Assembly: GCA_905479905.1 (NCBI GenBank)
Contig: CAJQOK010000301.1
Location: forward strand, 1 to 5,256
Length of the DNA stretch: 5,256 nucleotides
DNA from: an uncultured Aliterella sp.
GTDB taxonomy: Bacteria; Cyanobacteriota; Cyanobacteriia; Cyanobacteriales; Chroococcidiopsidaceae
Direction of reading: 5' to 3'
Shown piece by piece: positions 1 through 4,651 of the stretch (positions within the stretch are counted from its first letter, which is position 1; each line of letters opens with the position of its first letter). Made by a program: the position numbers and the translations under genes. The notes beneath the pieces were generated by a model. It was given only the letters and a program-made list of their open reading frames with translations, made no database searches and was not told the DNA's origin.

Positions 1-290
1 TCAGGATCAAGTTTGACATCGTAGCGGCGATGATACCAATTAGTAATGGCGCGACGAAAATTAGCCGTCCCTTCAAAGGGAGGATAGCCATGATTTGCCG
101 GATTTTGCATGGCGGCGTTCGCCGCGTCTACAATTGGCTGAGGTGTAGCACCGTCGGGGTTGCCCATCCCCAAGTCAATTAAATCTAACCCTTGTTCTCT
201 AGCTTTAGCTTTTAATTCATCTAAACGCGCAAATACGTAAGGCGGCAGTGATTGAATGCGATCGGCGGGACTAATCCAACTTAAACTCAT
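1..290 (-). CDS. Class I/II PLP-dependent aminotransferase, AlaC/LL-DAP aminotransferase-like (N-terminal 96 residues only)
   Basis: This gene starts inside the window and runs off its left edge. The visible 96 residues are the N-terminal arm and first part of a fold-type I aminotransferase: a DRIQSLPPYVF segment (residues 10-20), then DLGMGNPDGATP (39-50), then HGYPPFEG (67-74) and FRRAITNWY (78-86). These match what I recall of E. coli AlaC (glutamate-pyruvate aminotransferase), which has the same LPPYVF, MGNPDGATP and RRAI-WY blocks. Cyanobacterial relatives are often annotated as aspartate or LL-diaminopimelate aminotransferase. The PLP lysine lies outside the window, so the exact substrate cannot be set. 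The ATG shares four bases (ATGA) with the stop of the dehydrogenase gene, and a GAGGA ribosome site lies about 9 nt upstream, so translational coupling is likely. Family assignment is firm; substrate is inference. Confidence 0.88.
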   Translation of the reverse strand, partial: MSLSWISPADRIQSLPPYVFARLDELKAKAREQGLDLIDLGMGNPDGATPQPIVDAANAAMQNPANHGYPPFEGTANFRRAITNWYHRRYDVKLDP

Positions 291-1438
291 TTATTTACTT
301 CCTCATTGACGCAGATATTGAGGGAGTCTTTATTATTGGTCGGTGCAGTTGTCGAAACCATTGCCGCTAGGAGTTGTTCTGTAGCAACTTTAAAAGGCAA
401 GCGATGAATGTCAGATTTTGGCGCTAGGGCGAGTTCCGCCGCTTGTTCTAACTCTTTCAAACTAATATTTTCTAGTCCTAAATCGCTTAGTTTTTGGGGC
501 AAGCCAATTTCTGTATAAAACTTTAATAACTGTTGCCTTGAAGTCGCGGCTAATTGATTTCCTTGTACCATTTCTTCTAAACGCAACTGTACCAAAATCC
601 CAAAAGCAACTTTTTCGCCGTGAATGCTGCTATGTACTGGTAAATGAGTTAAACCATTATGAACGGCGTGGGCGGCTACCGTCCGACATTCTGCGCCTCC
701 TAGCCCACCAATTACCCCCGCTAGTAACACTGTTGCGTCTACCACCTCCTTCCATACAGCGCTCCCAGGAGATTGCAAAGCGGCGGCGGATTTTTGAAAT
801 AAGATATCTCTCAAAACTCTTGCTTGTTGTACAGCAGAAACAATCAAAGTTTGTTCAGAGTTGCCGCTACTAACTGAAGCTTCGTACCATTTAGCGATCG
901 CATCTCCAATTCCTGCTACTAATGTATAAGTAGGAGCAGTAGCAATTAAATCGTAATCAAGCAATAGTAAATCAGGACAATTTTCGAGGCTGACATCGTA
1001 CAAAAATGCCCCTTCCTCGGAATAAACATTAGATAATGCCGTCCACGCTGCACAAGTAGCCGCACAAGTAGGAATTGTCACTACGGGCAAATGACACTGA
1101 TAAGCTAATAATTTTGCCGCATCCAAAGCCTTACCACCACCGACACCAATAATTAAATCTGCTCTATGCGCTTTCACGGCTTCGCGCATCGTCGCCAAAC
1201 CCGCCTCACTACAATCAGATCCGTAATTTGCGGTACTAAATTCGAGTTGCTGGGCTGCTAAAACACTCTGCAAGCGGGGTAACGTAGCTTTTAAAGTGCG
1301 ATCGCCTCCGACAATCAGGGGACGATTGCCAAGATGTGCGATCGCGTTTCCAGCTTGTTCTAGAATGCGATCGCCGCGTAATACTTTAGCTGGGGCGACA
1401 CTAAGAGTAAAAATTGCAGAAGTTGAGGCTTGGTTCAT
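287..1438 (-). CDS. Iron-containing (group III) alcohol dehydrogenase family protein, GldA/HcxA-like
   Basis: The 383-residue length is normal for the glycerol dehydrogenase / hydroxycarboxylate dehydrogenase branch of the family. The N-terminal Rossmann-like domain carries LIVGGDRTLK (41-50) and the nucleotide-binding GVGGGKALDAAK (98-109). The C-terminal helical domain carries the likely metal ligands D179 (GIGDAIAKW), H257 (AAHAVHNGLT) and H273 (IHGEKVAFG), placed as in E. coli GldA (D171, H254, H271). All three are present, so the enzyme should be active, with a divalent metal and NAD(P)H. Known members act on glycerol or reduce 2-oxoacids (E. coli YbdH/HcxA). The neighbouring aminotransferase favours a 2-oxoacid substrate, but this is inference. 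The start follows the ycf51 stop by 6 nt with no clear Shine-Dalgarno site. The C-terminal tail after residue 362 is polar and probably variable. A cytosolic enzyme is expected. Confidence 0.88.
   Translation of the reverse strand: MNQASTSAIFTLSVAPAKVLRGDRILEQAGNAIAHLGNRPLIVGGDRTLKATLPRLQSVLAAQQLEFSTANYGSDCSEAGLATMREAVKAHRADLIIGVGGGKALDAAKLLAYQCHLPVVTIPTCAATCAAWTALSNVYSEEGAFLYDVSLENCPDLLLLDYDLIATAPTYTLVAGIGDAIAKWYEASVSSGNSEQTLIVSAVQQARVLRDILFQKSAAALQSPGSAVWKEVVDATVLLAGVIGGLGGAECRTVAAHAVHNGLTHLPVHSSIHGEKVAFGILVQLRLEEMVQGNQLAATSRQQLLKFYTEIGLPQKLSDLGLENISLKELEQAAELALAPKSDIHRLPFKVATEQLLAAMVSTTAPTNNKDSLNICVNEEVNK
300..304 (-). promoter_or_regulatory. Ribosome binding site of the aminotransferase gene
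   Basis: GAGGA on the minus strand lies within the last codons of the dehydrogenase gene, 9 nt before the ATG at 290. It is the only clear Shine-Dalgarno site inside this four-gene run and supports the overlapping ATGA start. Confidence 0.6.
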
Positions 1439-1444
1439 CGACTT

Positions 1445-1966
1445 TTACAGGGCATCAGGTTTGGGTAATTGAGCAAATTTATCAGGGAAAATCTCAATCT
1501 GCATTTGGGAGTCTTCTTTATTTACAAGACTGCGCTTGACTTGCCCGATATATAGGGGCTTTGACATCCCTTTTTGAGGATGAATAATAGTTCTAGCCCG
1601 GATAATTAGTTTATCCTCCTCTCGCCCCAATCGACCATAAGAATACAAGTTTCCGGCAGCTTGACGCAAGGTTGCTTCTAGCTCAGTTTCGGTAATGGTA
1701 GGCGCTACAGAAATTACAGCTTGATTTGAGCCAGCGTCGTAAACTCTAGCAAACTTTACTGCTCCCGGTACTACTGTTCGCATAATAGGAACTAAGCTTA
1801 AAGCAAATAAGCCCCCCGTAAGTACACCAAAAAAGCCTGTAACGCCGACTAGCTGAAACCTAGCCGCCCATTGAAATCTAAAACCTAATACTGCTAAAAA
1901 AGCACAGAATAAAGTTGTAATACCTACCCATTGGGCAATGGTGAGAAAAGTAGCTGTACTTAGCAT
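1445..1966 (-). CDS. ycf51: Ycf51 family (DUF2518) membrane protein
   Basis: This 173-residue protein has two N-terminal hydrophobic segments, at about residues 5-28 and 37-61 (LVGVTGFFGVLTGGLFALSL), and a soluble remainder. Conserved-looking blocks are VPGAVKFARVYD (66-77), QAVISVAPTITETELEATLR (82-101) and NLYSYGRLG (106-114). Together they match my recollection of Ycf51, a family of unknown function conserved in cyanobacteria and found in some algal plastid genomes. Two membrane passes with a C-terminal soluble domain suggest an integral protein of the thylakoid or plasma membrane; which one cannot be read from the sequence. The gene lies 9 nt after sufU and 6 nt before the dehydrogenase gene, so cotranscription is likely. 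A weak AAGAG precedes the ATG. No function is proposed beyond the link to its neighbours. Confidence 0.82.
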   Translation of the reverse strand: MLSTATFLTIAQWVGITTLFCAFLAVLGFRFQWAARFQLVGVTGFFGVLTGGLFALSLVPIMRTVVPGAVKFARVYDAGSNQAVISVAPTITETELEATLRQAAGNLYSYGRLGREEDKLIIRARTIIHPQKGMSKPLYIGQVKRSLVNKEDSQMQIEIFPDKFAQLPKPDAL

Positions 1967-1975
1967 TGAATTAAT

Positions 1976-2440
1976 TTACTCTTGTTCGTTGCTGATAGCT
2001 TGGGATTGATCGTTTTCCAAAGCAGCTTTGATTGTATGCCAAGAGAGGTTAGCACACTTAATTCTGACCGGAAATTGAGCTACGCCTTGCATAACATTTA
2101 GTTTCCTTAATTCTTTAGGAAACTCATCTTCACCTTTCATCATGCCTTGAAAGCGTTTCACCATTGCTAAAGCTTCGTCTACTTGCTTCCCGCGTAAAGC
2201 ATCCGCCATTAAGTCTGCTGATGCCATAGCGATCGCACAGCCTTCGCCTTCAAACTTTACGTCTTCAATGCGATCGCCCGTATCGTTTAGCTGAACGGTT
2301 AGTTCAATCGTATCGCCGCAAGAGGGGTTATGTCCGCGCTGCTGGCGGTGTACAGGACTTGTTTGCCCTTTGTGACGCGGTTTTTTGTAGTGTTCTAAAA
2401 TTACCTGTTGATATAGATCGCGGACATTGCTTAAAGCCAT
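1976..2440 (-). CDS. sufU: SufU-type Fe-S cluster assembly / sulfur-acceptor protein (NifU N-terminal family)
   Basis: The 154-residue protein belongs to the IscU/SufU fold. It has the three conserved cysteines C41 (NPSCGD), C68 (GEGCAIAMAS) and C129 (RIKCANLSWHT) and the aspartate D43. The stretch between the second and third cysteine is long (about residues 95-120, FQGMMKGEDEFPKELRKL). This is the insertion that separates SufU from IscU, which also has an LPPVK Hsc66 site that is absent here. SufU binds zinc at these residues and accepts sulfur from the SufS cysteine desulfurase in Bacillus; that role is transferred by homology. No sufBCDS genes are visible next to it. It is the first gene of the minus-strand run, and its upstream region holds a perfect inverted repeat (2491-2508). 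No Shine-Dalgarno site precedes the ATG. The short polar C-terminus after residue 143 is probably unstructured. Confidence 0.9.
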   Translation of the reverse strand: MALSNVRDLYQQVILEHYKKPRHKGQTSPVHRQQRGHNPSCGDTIELTVQLNDTGDRIEDVKFEGEGCAIAMASADLMADALRGKQVDEALAMVKRFQGMMKGEDEFPKELRKLNVMQGVAQFPVRIKCANLSWHTIKAALENDQSQAISNEQE

Positions 2441-2474
2441 AATTTAAAATATCGAGCTATTATTTTGTTACTTT

Positions 2475-2490
2475 CTTTTATCCTATCAGT
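2475..2490 (-). promoter_or_regulatory. Candidate promoter element shared by the sufU and hicB upstream regions
   Basis: The minus strand reads ACTGATAGGATAAAAG, ending 34 nt before the sufU ATG. The same 16 bases recur at 3098-3113, upstream of hicB. TAGGAT within it is a 4/6 match to a -10 box, but no -35 box sits at the right distance. The element is real as a repeat; a promoter role is a guess. Confidence 0.3.
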
Positions 2491-2508
2491 CTGCTAAATT
2501 CGTAGCAG
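2491..2508. promoter_or_regulatory. Inverted repeat CTGCTA-N6-TAGCAG, candidate operator of the sufU operon
   Basis: Two perfect 6-bp half-sites are separated by 6 bases (AATTCG on the plus strand). The repeat lies 51-68 bp upstream of the sufU start and next to the ACTGATAGGAT element, where a dimeric repressor would act. The half-site layout (6+6+6) resembles sites of winged-helix regulators. The CAAC-N6-GTTG motif I recall for cyanobacterial SufR is similar in spacing but not in sequence. It could also simply fold as a small hairpin in the leader. Confidence 0.4.
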
Positions 2509-2535
2509 GCAATTTATTTGTTGTTGTGCTGGTAT

Positions 2536-2554
2536 AAAAAAGTTTTTTTACTTT
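2536..2554 (-). terminator. Weak terminator-like hairpin after hicA
   Basis: On the minus strand AAAGT and ACTTT pair around a six-A loop, and the ACTTT arm runs on into a six-T tract. It begins about 20 nt after the hicA stop. The stem is short and all but one pair are A-T, so termination would be weak at best. Confidence 0.25.
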
Positions 2555-2572
2555 AAAGCGTGTTGTTAGACA

Positions 2573-2797
2573 TCATCGTGCGTTCAACATTTCTTCAACA
2601 GACAAGCCGATATCACTTGCAATCTTCCGTAATAACGTCGGTGAAATATCACGTCCTTTGTGAAACGGAACTGTTGTACCACGACCATCTGGGTGACGAA
2701 ATTGCTTGTGTGAACCTTTTTGACGCACCTCTACAAACTCAAGGTTCTCAAGTATTCTGACTACTTCAGGAGGCTTCAAAATAGGGATATTGCTCAT
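2573..2797 (-). CDS. hicA: HicA family type II toxin (mRNA interferase)
   Basis: The 74-residue protein fits the HicA family in length and sequence: a small double-stranded-RNA-binding-like fold that cleaves mRNA. The N-terminal block PPEVVRILENLEFVEVRQ (residues 9-26) is followed by KGSHKQFRHPDG (27-38), which holds the expected catalytic histidine H30. Next come TTVPFHKGRDIS (41-52) and a helical LLRKIASDIGLSVEEML (55-71). No key residue appears to be missing. Its ATG overlaps the stop of the upstream antitoxin gene by 4 nt (ATGA), so the pair should be translationally coupled. The toxin is second in the pair, reversed from the classical hicA-hicB order but common in cyanobacteria as far as I recall. 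It lies 132 bp upstream of sufU in the same direction. Confidence 0.92.
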   Translation of the reverse strand: MSNIPILKPPEVVRILENLEFVEVRQKGSHKQFRHPDGRGTTVPFHKGRDISPTLLRKIASDIGLSVEEMLNAR

Positions 2798-3012
2798 GCC
2801 GATTCAATAACAATTTGCTGTATACCAACAAACTCTGTCGCAATCACAAGATGGGGATCTTCTAGGAGCATTTCAACTACTTCGCGGAGATTCTCTTGCA
2901 ATTCATCTAAGGTTTCTCCTTGAGAATGCGCTCCTCTTATACCAGGAATAAAACCAACATACAGCTTCGTATCTGCATCTTTTTCAATAACAGCAGTAAA
3001 TGTTTTCATCAT
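2794..3012 (-). CDS. hicB: HicB family type II antitoxin (short form)
   Basis: The 72-residue protein matches the partial RNase H fold of HicB antitoxins: FTAVIEKDADTKLYVGFIPG (5-24), then GAHSQGETLDELQENLREV (27-45), the family signature, then EMLLEDPH (47-54). It should bind and block the HicA toxin encoded directly downstream with a 4-nt overlap. It is a short form: after the core domain only about 18 residues remain, so the C-terminal helix-turn-helix or ribbon-helix-helix DNA-binding domain of longer HicB proteins is absent. Autoregulation through its own DNA binding is therefore doubtful. Two consecutive ATG codons (3012 and 3009) can both serve as start; an AGAAAG a few bases upstream is a weak ribosome site that does not settle the choice. 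Confidence 0.92.
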   Translation of the reverse strand: MMKTFTAVIEKDADTKLYVGFIPGIRGAHSQGETLDELQENLREVVEMLLEDPHLVIATEFVGIQQIVIESA

Positions 3013-3057
3013 GGTTTCTTTCTAAGAACCTTTACGACTGACTATGTGGTTTTCAAA

Positions 3058-3069
3058 GCGCGATCGCGC
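3058..3069. repeat. Extended HIP1 palindrome GCGCGATCGCGC
   Basis: A 12-bp perfect palindrome contains the HIP1 octamer and lies in the hicB/TPR intergenic region. A second short palindrome, TTGGCCAA, follows at 3074-3081. No regulatory role can be assigned. Confidence 0.6.
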
Positions 3070-3097
3070 AGCCTTGGCCAATAAATTTTTTTATCTA

Positions 3098-3113
3098 CTT
3101 TTATCCTATCAGT
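3098..3113 (-). promoter_or_regulatory. Second copy of the 16-bp element found upstream of sufU
   Basis: The minus strand reads ACTGATAGGATAAAAG, identical to 2475-2490 and in the same orientation. It ends 85 nt before the hicB start. Both copies precede a minus-strand transcription unit, which fits a shared promoter or regulator site, though a small dispersed repeat is equally possible. Confidence 0.3.
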
Positions 3114-3242
3114 TCCTTATTTTCTGCCTGGTAAGCGGGTTAACAAATCATAGTAAAACTGTGCTGTTGCCTCAATCATTTTTCAACAGTCCTTTTTGTC
3201 CGAAAAGTGCGATCGCCATAGTGAAGTCAGGTTTTAGACCGA

Positions 3243-3272
3243 TATGATATATTTAGCTAATTTGGTGAGGGG
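3243..3272 (+). promoter_or_regulatory. Candidate -10 box and ribosome binding site of the TPR gene
   Basis: TATGAT (3243-3248) matches a -10 box in 5 of 6 positions, but no good -35 box lies 16-18 nt upstream. GAGGGG (3267-3272) is a strong Shine-Dalgarno site, 9 nt before a GTG start at 3282. An in-frame TAA at 3258-3260 with no ATG after it makes this GTG the only sensible start. Confidence 0.45.
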
Positions 3273-3281
3273 ATAACTATA

Positions 3282-4232
3282 GTGTCAAGCGCGAACAAGC
3301 TTTTTAGTGGTTTATTAGCCGTAAGTATCGGTGTAATTGCGATCGCGCCACCGATTTCTCAACCTACTCAAGCGCAAACACAAAACTCAGGGCAGCAGGA
3401 AATAGAAAAACTGAAACAGAAACTGGTAAAGGATAGGCAACTTAAAGACAAAAAAGCTGAAGCTACAACCCTAAATAATATTGGTTTAGTCTACGACAAA
3501 ATCGGGCAACCGCAGAAGGCGCTGGAGTTTTACAACCTATCTTTACCAATTAGTAGAGAAGTAGATGATCGCTCAGGGGAAGCTATAACCCTAAGTAATA
3601 TTGGTTTAGTCTACTCTAGGATCGGGCAACCGCAGAAGGCGCTGGAGTTTTACAACCTATCTTTACCAATTAGTAGAGAAGTAGATGATCGCTCAGGGGA
3701 AGCTACAACCCTAAATAATATTGGTGCAGTCTACGAAGAAATCGGGCAACCACAGAAGGCGTTGGAGTTTTACAACCTATCTTTACCAATTAGTAGAGAA
3801 GTCAGCCGCTCAAGGGAAGCTACAACCCTAAATAATATTGGTGCAGTCTACTTTAGCATCGAGCAACCACAGAAGGCGTTGGAGTTTTACAACCTATCTC
3901 TACCAATTAGAAGAGAAGTAAGCGATCGCTCAGGGGAAGCTACAACCCTAAATAATATTGGTTTAGTCTACTTGATCATCGGGCAACCACAGAAGGCGTT
4001 AGAGTTTTTCAACCTATCTTTACCAATTAGAAGAGAAGTAAGCGATCGCTCAGGGGAAGCTACAACCCTAAATAATATTGGTGGAGTCTACGAAGAAATC
4101 GGGCAACCACAGAAGGCGTTGGAGTTTTACAACCTATCTTTACCAATTAGTAGAGAAGTCGGCAATCGCTCAGGCGTTGCCAAAACATTAACTAATATTC
4201 GTAGAGTCTACGACAAAATCGGGCAACCGTAG
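3282..4232 (+). CDS. Exported tetratricopeptide-repeat protein, cut short by an in-frame amber codon in repeat 7
   Basis: The reading frame gives 316 residues. Residues 1-31 form a signal peptide: a lysine at position 6, a hydrophobic core (7-22), then a likely cleavage site after TQA (29-31). A charged linker (38-59, rich in K, E and Q) leads into tandem 40-residue TPR units of the kinesin-light-chain/TPR_12 type, starting at E60, each with core NIG-VY--IGQPQKALEFYN-SLPI. Unit 3 has 39 residues. The frame ends at TAG (4230-4232), where the other units read CAG in the same IGQPQKA motif, so this is a C-to-T nonsense change. Cyanobacterial proteins of this layout often continue into a CHAT (caspase-like) domain; none follows here. 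The product is probably a broken remnant, though a secreted or periplasmic six-repeat protein could still be made. The start is GTG, with GAGGGG 9 nt upstream. Confidence 0.75.
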   Translation: MSSANKLFSGLLAVSIGVIAIAPPISQPTQAQTQNSGQQEIEKLKQKLVKDRQLKDKKAEATTLNNIGLVYDKIGQPQKALEFYNLSLPISREVDDRSGEAITLSNIGLVYSRIGQPQKALEFYNLSLPISREVDDRSGEATTLNNIGAVYEEIGQPQKALEFYNLSLPISREVSRSREATTLNNIGAVYFSIEQPQKALEFYNLSLPIRREVSDRSGEATTLNNIGLVYLIIGQPQKALEFFNLSLPIRREVSDRSGEATTLNNIGGVYEEIGQPQKALEFYNLSLPISREVGNRSGVAKTLTNIRRVYDKIGQP

Positions 4233-4373
4233 AAGGCGCTGGAGTTTTTCAACGACGCTTTATCAATTCGTAGAGAAGTCGGCGATCGCTCAGGGGAAGC
4301 TGCAACACTACATAATATTGGTGGAGTCTACTACAGCATTGGGCAACCACAGAGAGCATTGGAGTTTTACAAT
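3459..4373 (+). repeat. Tandem 120-bp repeat array encoding 40-residue TPR units (seven full, one partial)
   Basis: Unit starts are 3459, 3579, 3699, 3816, 3936, 4056, 4176 and 4296. Unit 3 is 117 bp, an in-frame loss of one codon. The last unit stops near 4373, after the codons for EFYN. Units 1-6 are almost identical even at synonymous sites, pointing to recent duplication or gene conversion. Units 7 and 8 are more diverged. Differences cluster at unit codons 10, 13 and 14, and to a lesser degree 32 and 36. Three units (4, 5 and 7) carry a HIP1 octamer near their end. Confidence 0.95.
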
Positions 4374-4381
4374 AGGTTTTA
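4233..4381 (+). pseudogene. In-frame remnant of the TPR gene behind the amber codon
   Basis: Directly after the TAG the same frame stays open for 48 codons to a second TAG at 4379-4381. It encodes the rest of repeat 7 (KALEFFNDALSIRREVGDRS) and a partial repeat 8 (EAATLHNIGGVYYSIGQPQ, then RALEFYN). Only one base change separates this from a continuous frame. Repeat similarity ends near 4373, where AATAGGTTTT replaces the expected codons for NLSLP. The remnant is thus the distal end of the original gene up to a deletion or insertion junction. There is no start or ribosome site of its own. Confidence 0.8.
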
Positions 4382-4393
4382 GCATGATAGAAA

Positions 4394-4408
4394 TATACTA
4401 CAGTAGCA
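4394..4408 (+). promoter_or_regulatory. Candidate promoter/operator of the mazE-mazF pair
   Basis: TATACT (4394-4399) is a 5/6 match to a -10 box, and it overlaps the short palindrome CTACAGTAG (4398-4406) just before the antitoxin ATG at 4415. Such a site would suit autorepression by a ribbon-helix-helix antitoxin. No -35 box is evident and the leader would be under 10 nt, so the call is tentative. Confidence 0.28.
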
Positions 4409-4414
4409 ACTTAT

Positions 4415-4651
4415 ATGAAGCACAAAATAGCTATAACCTTGGATGAGCCATTGGTGGCATTCATTGACTTGCATTCTGGTGGTAATCGTAGTGAGTATTT
4501 GAACCAATTACTTGTACTTGAACGCAAGCGCACAATTGAAGCTCAATTAATTAAAGCGCTTCAAGAAGACTGCTCAGATCCTGATTATTTAGCTGAGATT
4601 CAACTTTGGGATGCTGCGATTTCTGATGGGTTAGACGATGCCGAAGGGTAA
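4415..4651 (+). CDS. MazE-like ribbon-helix-helix antitoxin
   Basis: The 78-residue acidic protein has the layout of a type II antitoxin. The N-terminus, KIAITLDEPLVAFIDLHSGG (residues 3-22) followed by NRSEYLNQLL (24-33), fits a ribbon-helix-helix DNA-binding domain: a beta strand and two helices with the usual SEYL-type second helix. A charged helix follows (35-52). The C-terminal segment DPDYLAEIQLWDAAISDGLD (56-75), rich in acidic residues and with a central tryptophan, is the likely toxin-binding tail. The partner is certain from context, since the downstream MazF-type toxin gene overlaps its last 14 nt. It probably represses its own promoter, as related antitoxins do. No Shine-Dalgarno site precedes the ATG. 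It starts 33 nt after the end of the broken TPR frame. RHH fold by pattern only; the family name is inferred from the partner. Confidence 0.82.
   Translation: MKHKIAITLDEPLVAFIDLHSGGNRSEYLNQLLVLERKRTIEAQLIKALQEDCSDPDYLAEIQLWDAAISDGLDDAEG

Noticed and set aside
538..873. 111-codon plus-strand open frame inside the dehydrogenase gene
   Set aside because: It is entirely antisense to a well-supported gene; its Arg/Leu-rich composition is typical of an antisense shadow.
2560..2923. Two plus-strand open frames opposite hicA and hicB
   Set aside because: Both are antisense to a clearly recognised toxin-antitoxin pair, and neither has a ribosome site or recognisable motif.
2278..3059. Absence of HIP1 sites over the toxin-antitoxin genes as a sign of recent transfer
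   Set aside because: A gap of similar length lies over ycf51 and part of sufU (1375-2228), so with 13 sites the difference means nothing.
3132..3144. TAAGCGGGT(T)AAC resembling the 3' end of tRNA-Gly at 5048-5059, as a possible attachment site of an integrated element
   Set aside because: Only 9 identical bases plus a one-base insertion. A similar match (AAGCGGGGTAACG) occurs inside the dehydrogenase gene near 1272, and no integrase is present.
3044..3247. 67-codon plus-strand open frame between hicB and the TPR gene
   Set aside because: It has no ribosome site, and its sequence includes translations of intergenic HIP1 sites (RDRAA, SAIAI). It resembles no family I know and lies in a normal divergent intergenic region.
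3459..4373. The 120-bp tandem repeat as a CRISPR or other non-coding repeat array
   Set aside because: Units abut without spacers, keep one reading frame (including a 3-bp deletion) and encode a clear TPR motif.
4230..4381. Programmed amber readthrough in the TPR gene
   Set aside because: No downstream readthrough or insertion element is visible, and the frame ends soon after in a truncated repeat, so decay is simpler.
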